Positions 57,228-64,000 of a stretch of 64,000 nucleotides of DNA are shown here, piece after piece; position 1 is the stretch's first letter; each line of letters starts with the position of its first letter. This DNA is from Gambelia wislizenii (lineage: Eukaryota > Chordata > Lepidosauria > Squamata > Crotaphytidae). The position numbers were made by a program, and so were the translations under genes. The stretch lies in assembly GCA_030847615.1 (NCBI GenBank), contig JAUMIR010000001.1:439696687-439760686 (forward strand), given 5' to 3'. The notes beneath the pieces were generated by a model. It saw nothing but the letters and a program-made list of their open reading frames with translations, made no database searches and was not told the DNA's origin.

Positions 57228-59019
57228 TACTTCCATACATATAAATTAATATATGCACAGATATACAGATCTTCACCCTTTTTTCCTTCTCTGTTTTTGG
57301 TGTTAAATTTCCTCTTTTTTTTGGCAATGATACGTGCCCATGTTATTCTTAAGAAAGCATGTTGCACAAGGAAGCACAAATTTGTCTCTCAAACTACAAA
57401 CCATAGTTGAAATACACAAGTGCAAGTTCTTTGTTTTAGAGAAGGGCCTGAATCAACATCTCACTGTTCAGAATGTTGCTTCATTTGTTCTTATTGCTAC
57501 AAAAGATTTCACAAGATCTTTATAACATGGATAGATGGAAACCACAAGGAATATCAGAGAGATACAGGGAAATATGTTTCCATAAATATACCCAAGCATG
57601 CTGTACATTTTCCCCCTCATGATGGGGTTCCTACTTGGACAAGCCCTCCATAGATCTCTCCAGGAAAAATTTCCTTCCCCACCCTAAATTTAGGACATGA
57701 ATACTGTGTCTCAACAATGATCCCATGGGAGAAAATAATGAAGTCACAGAACTGTAGAGTAAAAAGGTACTCAAGGAGAAAATGTTGTCATACAGTTATA
57801 AATGGAATGAAAGCAAACAACTGGCAGGTGGGCTGGTAGGGAGTCACTGACTAGATACTCTCTGATGAAGATGTTTGCAATACCAGTACTTATTGTGTGC
57901 TGGAAAGACCTGTTGCTATGTTTGTGATGCTCACACAGGATTTGTGTCTAGGTGTGTACTAGGATACAAGTCACAGCAGGTTGCCCTTAAAAAAAATTTG
58001 TAGTCAGTTCTGTTTTCCTGTCATGTTACAGAAATGTCAGGGGTAATTGGGAGGTTTTGGTTATATGTGTGTGAATTAACATGGTTCATTTCAGGGAACA
58101 CACCTGCTGTAACTCTGCAATGCATTTTGTGCAAGAAAATAATAGGGAGTTCCCAGCATATTTTCTGTCAGGTACTTGACTAAGTAGCTAAGAATTGTGT
58201 TCAAAATGTCAGTTTCGAAATGCAACATGAGGCTAGTGACTAATGCTGGTGACTAATTGTCAAATGTTGGAGCAGAGAGCACTGTTTCAAGTATTGATAG
58301 GAGTGAGAGAACTGTATTTGTTCAAGAATTGCTAATAATGACCATACTGTCAAGTGCAGAGTGATAAAGCACCTGAAATAGGTTTTTCTTGCTAGCCTAT
58401 GTTAACAATTTTTACAGTTTTACTTTTCAGATACACTAGTTTGAGCAACAACAGTTTGGCACTCTGTTTCTTTGTTCATGGCAAGATCATTCTCCCTCAT
58501 GTGTGCTTGCCTTCCTTCAGACTTAAATCTGTTTCTCAATTAATTTTGCCTTTTTTATTTCAAAGTACAGTAGTTAGTCAAAGTACAGTAGTTAGTCAAA
58601 AGAGCAGAGGGATTTAGACCTTAGACATGTGCAGTATAAATCCAGTATGTTCATGCAATAAACAGGGGAATAATGTGTAAGTGCCACCTGTTCTGTTGTC
58701 ACTTCTGTAGCCCTTGTGAAGAGTGAAGCAGAGTGAATAGCAAAGCAGGGGGGCTCTGCAGTCCATGGAGAGTAAAGCAGAGATTCCCGGCTCTGTTTGG
58801 AAGTCATCCATGTGAGTTGAAATCTTGGAAAATCAGAGTTCCAGATCATGTGAAGACTCTATATGGCTTGCAGAGGCTCTCCACTTCAGAATCTTGCTAT
58901 GAATACATAGAGGGTGATGGAAAAAGAAATGTAGGAGGCCAGTGTATTTGTCTGATCATTTTGTTCAGTAGTAATATCAAGTACCAGTGGTCCTGTCTTA
59001 TTAAGTAAAATAATATAAC
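57228..59019. other. No gene recognised
   Basis: A small tandem duplication caaagtacagtagttagt near 58561-58598. Otherwise unrecognised intron. Confidence 0.35.
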
Positions 59020-59463
59020 TGTTTGTTTATTTATTTTATTGGACTTACATCCCACCTTTCTCCCAAGATCGGATTCTAGATGGCTTACAATAATTTTAAA
59101 AATACAACTAAAACATAAAAGTTTAAAAAGAATTAAATTATTATCATTATTATTATACAACATAGATTAAGAAGAGGTAGACAGAACAGCATCAGGCCTG
59201 GGCCCAGAAGCAGGTGAAAGGCCCTCCCTCCAGCCCAACTGCCACTGCCCTGCCTTTGGAGGGAGAGAAGAACCAGCAGTATCTGCTAGATTTAATCCCT
59301 ACCTCCACTGCCATTCCCTTTTCCTTATGTGTCATGTCTTATTTAGATTGTAAGCCTGAGAGCAGGGAACTTGTAAATTGACCATTTGTTTAAGCCGCTC
59401 TGACAGCTTTGTGGCTGAAGAGCGGGGTATAAATACAATAAATAAATAAATAAATAAATAAAG
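59020..59463. repeat. Two LINE 3' ends (L2-like)
   Basis: 59020-59150, minus orientation, has tcccacctttctcccaagat. 59160-59463, plus orientation, has gattgtaagcctgagagcag, ctgaagagcggggtataa and an (aaat)n tail at 59438-59462. Confidence 0.55.
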
Positions 59464-61036
59464 TCTATATTCTGGAGTCTGAATGACCATGACAAAAGAT
59501 TTTGGCAGATTAGTTAGGTCTAGCCCTCTTTGACCTTAATGATTCTGTAGCACATAGTACTCCATGTTTCAAATGATCTCTTGCATTTCCATAGTGAAGG
59601 ATGCATCCTATCTCTGAACCCTATGTGAGGTCCCCTTTTCCAAGCATTCATCTTGGCCAATACTATAATTTCTTTTCCTGTGGTAATTTCAGCAGAACAG
59701 AGAAGGCGCTGTGTCTTGACTGCCCATGAAGGGGAATATCCTTTGGCTTACCTTGAGAGTGAAGTTTAGTTTGGGTTTTGCAGTGATGGGATCATGCAAA
59801 CCACCATTTGTTATTTGAATGAAACATTAACTCTGGGTTTCTATAAACTGAACTGACTTAAAACAGAACACATGAAATAAAGAGGGAACCCATAATACAG
59901 TACTCCATCAAGTAACACCAGATCATTATTTGGCTATTACTCATGAATCAACCCAAAATAAATCTGCAGTATTGCTCTAAGTATTTTATATAATTACTAC
60001 CCACATTTGTTTTATGTTTTTAAACAAATGAAATGTCTGTATTAAATTTTAGTGGACTTTTTGAAAAGGATTTAACAGGCCAAAATGTACCATTCCTACT
60101 CAGGATTCAATCTCTACTTCCATCCAGAATAGATGATCCCCCTCCTTCTTGCAGCCTCTTGTGCCTGCTTAAACCCTGCTCTGGGGGGTTGATGAGCTTA
60201 CTGGTGCAGGTTTTTGCCTTCATTGAAGGCTGCAGTAGAAGATGGAGAGTACTGTAGTAAATCCTTACTCTGCTGCCACTGGGTACCAAAGTAAATCACT
60301 AGATCTTGGTCTATGTCAGTAGATTGACACCTCCCTGTAGACAAATCTGTATTGTCTTTATAATGTACATGACAAGTAGTTACACAACAAAACTTAGTTC
60401 TTATGCTGAACTGTTATTTTCTGTGCAATAATTTCCATTCTGAGGGAGATTAAGCTGTAACAAACTAAAATAAAATCCCAGGCTCTATTCCTTAGAGCTG
60501 TATGAAAGCAGGGCTTATACTTCAGTGTTATTTTAAAAATCTTCTGCCCAGGTTTGAAAAGAAAAGCAGAGTCTTGCAACTTACACAAAGCACTCAAACT
60601 GGCATAAAATAATTCTTATACTTCCATTTTATAACTTTAATCCAGCTAAAGTAGAACTGTTTATTTTATTTCATGAAATATGAAACTATGAAAACAAATG
60701 TGTGCCACAAATATTGGCTGAGTAGCATTAAATCGTTTTCCAGACTACAGACATACTTGACCCTTGCACTCTGAAACTTTGTTAGCTATTGTCTATAATC
60801 TTTGAAGTACTGTACATCATTGCTACCTAACAGCTAGAGAGTTGTCTTTAAAATGATAGTGGAAAGGGGAAGTTTACTACAGGTATCTTGGAAAGTTGAG
60901 TTCTGTGCCCAGTACTAATTTGTTTTTGCACAGAGTGGTTGTAGTATCTGGAGAGAGTAAACATAGCTGAGTATGATGAAACAGGTCTGATTCATTTGTT
61001 GCTTTTCTTAATATCTTAATTTTTAATTTATTTTAG
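59464..61036. other. No gene; end of PRORP intron 4
   Basis: No repeat I can name. Ends with a pyrimidine-poor tract and acceptor ttattttag. Confidence 0.4.
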
Positions 61037-61144
61037 GAACTTGAAGTATTTCAGAGATTTGTAAGTCAGCGTCCTCCTTTTGATATTGTGATTGATGGCC
61101 TCAACGTTGCTAGAGTTCACCATAAAAACAATCCATCTCAAACT
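61037..61144 (+). CDS. PRORP: PRORP fourth visible coding exon (start of NYN nuclease)
   Basis: Acceptor ends at 61036; 108 bp (36 codons, phase 0 to phase 0); donor gtaagt at 61145. It reads ELEVFQRFVSQRPPFDIVID, then GLNVARVHHKN. The VIDGLNVA motif is the first strand of the NYN (PIN-like) metallonuclease domain and carries the first metal-binding Asp. The other catalytic Asp residues and the remaining zinc ligands are encoded past the right edge. Confidence 0.93.
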
Positions 61145-61245
61145 GTAAGTGGTGTTGTACTATTTTTAGAAATTATATGTTATGTTTGGATTAAAATGTC
61201 TACATATATTTGACTGTTTAAGAGATGTGGCTTGTCATGACTGGT

Positions 61246-62949
61246 CTCTCTCTCTCTCTCTGGCTTTTCTTCGCAAATGAAGATTCAGGAAGGACTCATC
61301 CCGCGCCTTCTGCAAGCGCGCTGATGACTAAAAAGGCCAATCCGAGACAAACAAGTCTGGTTGCAAAAAGTGCAGCAGAAGGTCTCCTTGGGTGATGTTT
61401 TTGGGTTGTGATTCTTTCTGCGTTGTCGTTTCTCTTCAAGACTTGTTCGTCGTGAGTTCTCAAATAAGGCTGCAGCATTGTGGATATTGCGTCTCCATGC
61501 CTCCCGATGTGAGGCCAGGGCGGACCACCGTTGGTGATCAATCTGGCCAAGCCTGAGATGTTGTTTCAGGGAGTCCTTGTATCGCTTTTTTGGAGCGCCC
61601 CTCCCACGCTGACCCGTGGCGAGTTCACCGTAGAGTAGTATTTTTGGGAGGCGATGGTCCTCCATCCTAGAAACGTGCCCTGCCCAGCGCAGCTGTGTTC
61701 TCAATATCATGGCCTCAATGCTGGTGATCCCTGCTTGTTCAAGGACAGCAACATTCGTCACATAGTCAGTCCAGTGTATATTTAGGATTGTGCGTAGACA
61801 GCGCTGATGAAAGCGCTCGAGGAGTCGTAGGTGGTGGCGATAGGTAACCCATGTTTCAGATCCATAAAGGAGGATAGACAGTACGATGGCTCTATACACA
61901 CTGATTTTTGTGCTTTGCCTCAGGTGCTTATTGCTCCAGACTCTTTTGTGAAGTCTTCCAAATGCACTATATGCCTTTGCTAATCTGTGATCGATCTCTT
62001 TGTCAATCTTGGCATCTGAGGAGATGATGCTTCCCAGGTAGGTGAACTGCTGAACGGACTTGAGCACTGATTTGCCGACGGCAATGTGGGGATGGTGGTG
62101 TTCGTCCTGTGGTGCAGGCTGGTAAAGAACTTCTGTTTTCTTCAGGTTGACTTCTAGCCCAAACAGCTCTGCAGCTGTTGCAAAGCAGGACGTTAGGCGC
62201 TGCAGAGCTGCTTCTGTGTGGGCAACAAGGGCAGCATCATCGGCGAAGAGCAGCTCACGGACTAGATAGTTTAGAGTCTTAGTGTGAGCCCTCAGACGGC
62301 TTAAGTTAAACAAGCTACCATCAGTACGGTAGCGTATATGGATGCCGTCGTCTTCTTCAAGCTCTGCCATAGCCCTTTGGAGCATCGTGCTAAAGAAGAT
62401 TGTAAATAAAGTTGGTGCAAGAACACAACCTTGCTTCACTCCATTAGTTATTAGAAAGGGCTCTGAAAGAGCATCGCCATATCTGACTTGACCACGCTGG
62501 CCCTCGTGTAGCAAGATAATCATTTTAAGGAATTTGGGGGGACATCCTAGTTTTTCCAGGATCTGCCACAGACCTTTTCTACTTACAGTGTCAAAGGCTT
62601 TGGTGAGGTCGACAAATGTTACATAGAGACCCTTGTTCTGCTCCCTACATTTTTCTTGCAGTTGCCTAAGGGCAAATACCATGTCTGTAGTACTCCTATT
62701 GGCTCTGAAGCCACATTGGCTTTCAGGGAGAAGTTCTTCTGCAATAGCAGGAACTAATCTGTTCAGGAGTATCCTTGCAAGGATTTTTCCAGCAATAGAG
62801 AGCAGTGTTATGCCTCGATAGTTCTTCGGTTTTGACCTGTCTGGCATGGGAGACCCTACCGGTGGCTATTATGCCACCGCCAGCATAGCTCAAAACGTCA
62901 TTAGGGTACGCAAGCCTCTCTCCCACGACAAGGGGGCGTCAATGGAGAG
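61246..62949 (-). mobile_element. LINE (RTE-like, C2H2-tailed), internally deleted, both ends intact
   Basis: Perfect 12-bp target duplication gtcatgactggt at 61234-61245 and 62950-62961. On the minus strand a 5' UTR segment joins straight to the RT, and a 520-codon ORF (62847-61285) is uninterrupted. RT motifs: KNYRGITLLSIAGKILARI, LYVTFVDLTKAFDTVSRKG, NGVKQGCVLAPTLFTIFF, LLFADDAALVAHT. The C-terminal part has GSETWVTYRHHLRLLERFH, WAGHVSRMEDHRLPK and a zinc-finger-like CTFCNQTCLSRIGLFSHQRA. The endonuclease is missing. The 3' end is (ga)n. The clade is probably RTE-like but I am not certain. Inserted 101 bp after PRORP exon 5, antisense. Confidence 0.88.
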
Positions 62950-63034
62950 GTCATGACTGGTAGTGTCATGACAATTAAATTAAACAAATGTACTGATAGC
63001 AAAAATATACAAAAATACTAATCCTAAATACCCT

Positions 63035-63232
63035 AAAGGCACCAGAATCCTGTCCAGTCTTGGAAACTAAGAAGGGTCAGCCCTGGTTAGTACTTGGATG
63101 GGAAACCTCCAACAAATATCAAGTGCTGTAGGCTATATTTCAGAGGAAGGAACTGGCAAAACTACCTCAGTATTCCTTGTCTAAGAAAACCCTGTGAAAT
63201 TCATGAGGTTGCAATAAATCAACTTGAAGCCC
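63035..63232 (+). repeat. 5S-rRNA-derived SINE
   Basis: ggtcagccctggttagtact then tggatgggaaacc, shared body, (ca)n tail at about 63245. Confidence 0.85.
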
Positions 63233-63408
63233 CCCCACCCCTGCACACACACACATTAAAATAAACACAGGAAACTCACACATGCTGTTATTTTAGATGG
63301 CTGCATCAGTGGGTCCATAAGAAAAAACATTTCCTAAAGGAAAAGCTGCACTATCTACAAAAATGTTTTTTAAATTGTTTTTTTTTCAAAATTGGAAGTG
63401 GCCAGAAG

Positions 63409-63409
<1 letters not shown>

Positions 63410-63455
<46 letters not shown>
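63410..63455. repeat. (ta)n microsatellite
   Basis: Long tatata run with one tgta interruption. Confidence 0.95.
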
Positions 63456-63459
<4 letters not shown>

Positions 63460-63519
63460 TTAAAAAAAGCCTAGAAAAGCACACACACCCCACCAAATAA
63501 AGCAAGTTTCTGCTCCTCG

Positions 63520-63742
63520 TTGTTATGTACCTTCATGTTTATTCTGACTTATGATAACAGTATCTTAGGATTTTCTTGGCAAGATTTATTATTCAGAGGG
63601 GGTTTACCATTGCCTTCTTCTGAGGCTGAGAGAGTGTGACTAGCTCAACGACACCCACTGGGTTTCACTGGCTGAGCAGGATTCCAACCTTACTTCTCAC
63701 AGAATCATAGTCTAGCACTCAAACCACTATACCACGTTGGTT
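63520..63742 (-). repeat. tRNA-derived SINE
   Basis: cttctgaggctgagagagtg, then the complement of the tRNA head ending aaaccactataccacgttgg. Confidence 0.8.
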
Positions 63743-63768
63743 CAAAATGCTAAGTAATCTCATATTTG

Positions 63769-63865
63769 TTGTTGTTGTTGTTTTGTGCCTTCAAGTTGTT
63801 TCTGACTTTTTGTCTTCCTCTGAGGCTGAGACAGTGCTACTTGCCCAAGATCTCCCAGTGAGTTT
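63769..63865 (-). repeat. tRNA-derived SINE, partial
   Basis: (gtt)n then ttttgtgccttcaagttgtt and cttcctctgaggctgag; the tRNA head is missing. Confidence 0.6.
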
Positions 63866-64000
63866 TTAATAATTCCTTTTTATTTATCAAAAAACAGTAG
63901 AATACAATTGAACATGTCCGTTTTGTAGTTATAAGTCACTACAAAATGTCAGACAGTAATAGTATTTTTATACATAAAAAGGAGAAACAGAAGAAAAGAA

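Larger units (their letters stand above)
40497..61036 (+). other. PRORP: PRORP intron 4, 20.5 kb
   Basis: Bounded by gtgagt at 40497 and ttattttag at 61028-61036. It holds an L2, SINEs, a solo LTR, a Penelope-like element, CR1 and another LINE, MITEs and microsatellites, listed separately. Most retroelements with coding remnants in it are antisense to PRORP. Confidence 0.9.

Overview
The window is vertebrate nuclear DNA, most likely from a squamate reptile. It has spliced genes with long introns and no operon structure. The repeat mix (L2, CR1, L1, BovB/RTE, a Penelope-like element, DIRS, Ty1/copia, 5S-rRNA- and tRNA-derived SINEs, Tigger- and hAT-like MITEs) is typical of lizards and snakes. 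The species call is inference; no database was searched.

Two real protein-coding genes are visible, arranged head to head around a GC-rich promoter at about 33.66-33.80 kb. PPP2R3C (a B''-type regulatory subunit of protein phosphatase 2A) runs on the minus strand. Its first two coding exons (33661-33613 and 20877-20750) give the N-terminal 59 codons; I found no further exon before the left edge. PRORP (also MRPP3/KIAA0391), the protein-only catalytic subunit of mitochondrial RNase P, runs on the plus strand. Four coding exons are visible (37308-38299, 39473-39520, 40364-40496, 61037-61144): the targeting peptide, the PPR region, the CxxC of the zinc site and the first metal-binding Asp of the NYN nuclease domain. 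The rest lies beyond the right edge. The divergent pairing of these genes is known from human chromosome 14.

Left part, 0-20.7 kb (PPP2R3C intron 2): a degraded DIRS tyrosine-recombinase retrotransposon with inverted termini (0.5-4.0 kb), a nearly complete Ty1/copia element with 5-bp target duplication (4.88-10.07 kb), a trihelix/Myb-like relic, several LTR-like units with acidic ORFs, an L2 LINE with an 858-codon ORF (14.5-17.4 kb), an older antisense L2 and a BovB fragment. 20.9-33.6 kb (PPP2R3C intron 1): an L1 3' fragment, a remarkable 2.6-kb GC-rich, hairpin-rich element (22.70-25.29 kb), hAT and Tigger MITEs, and a nested cluster of L1, SINE and LINE fragments.

Right part, 33.8-64 kb (PRORP introns): a 20.5-kb intron 4 filled with a twin-primed L2, a solo LTR, a Penelope-like element, a CR1 inserted in another LINE, and nested MITEs. 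Intron 5 carries a young-looking, internally deleted LINE with a perfect 12-bp target duplication, 101 bp past exon 5.

I see no operon, CRISPR array, viral defence locus or other new multi-gene system. The points most worth a second look are structural: the string-of-hairpins element, a LINE 5'-end-only insertion with target duplication, a LINE copy joining its 5' UTR to the RT, and repeated inverted (5'-inversion) structures in three different retroelement groups.
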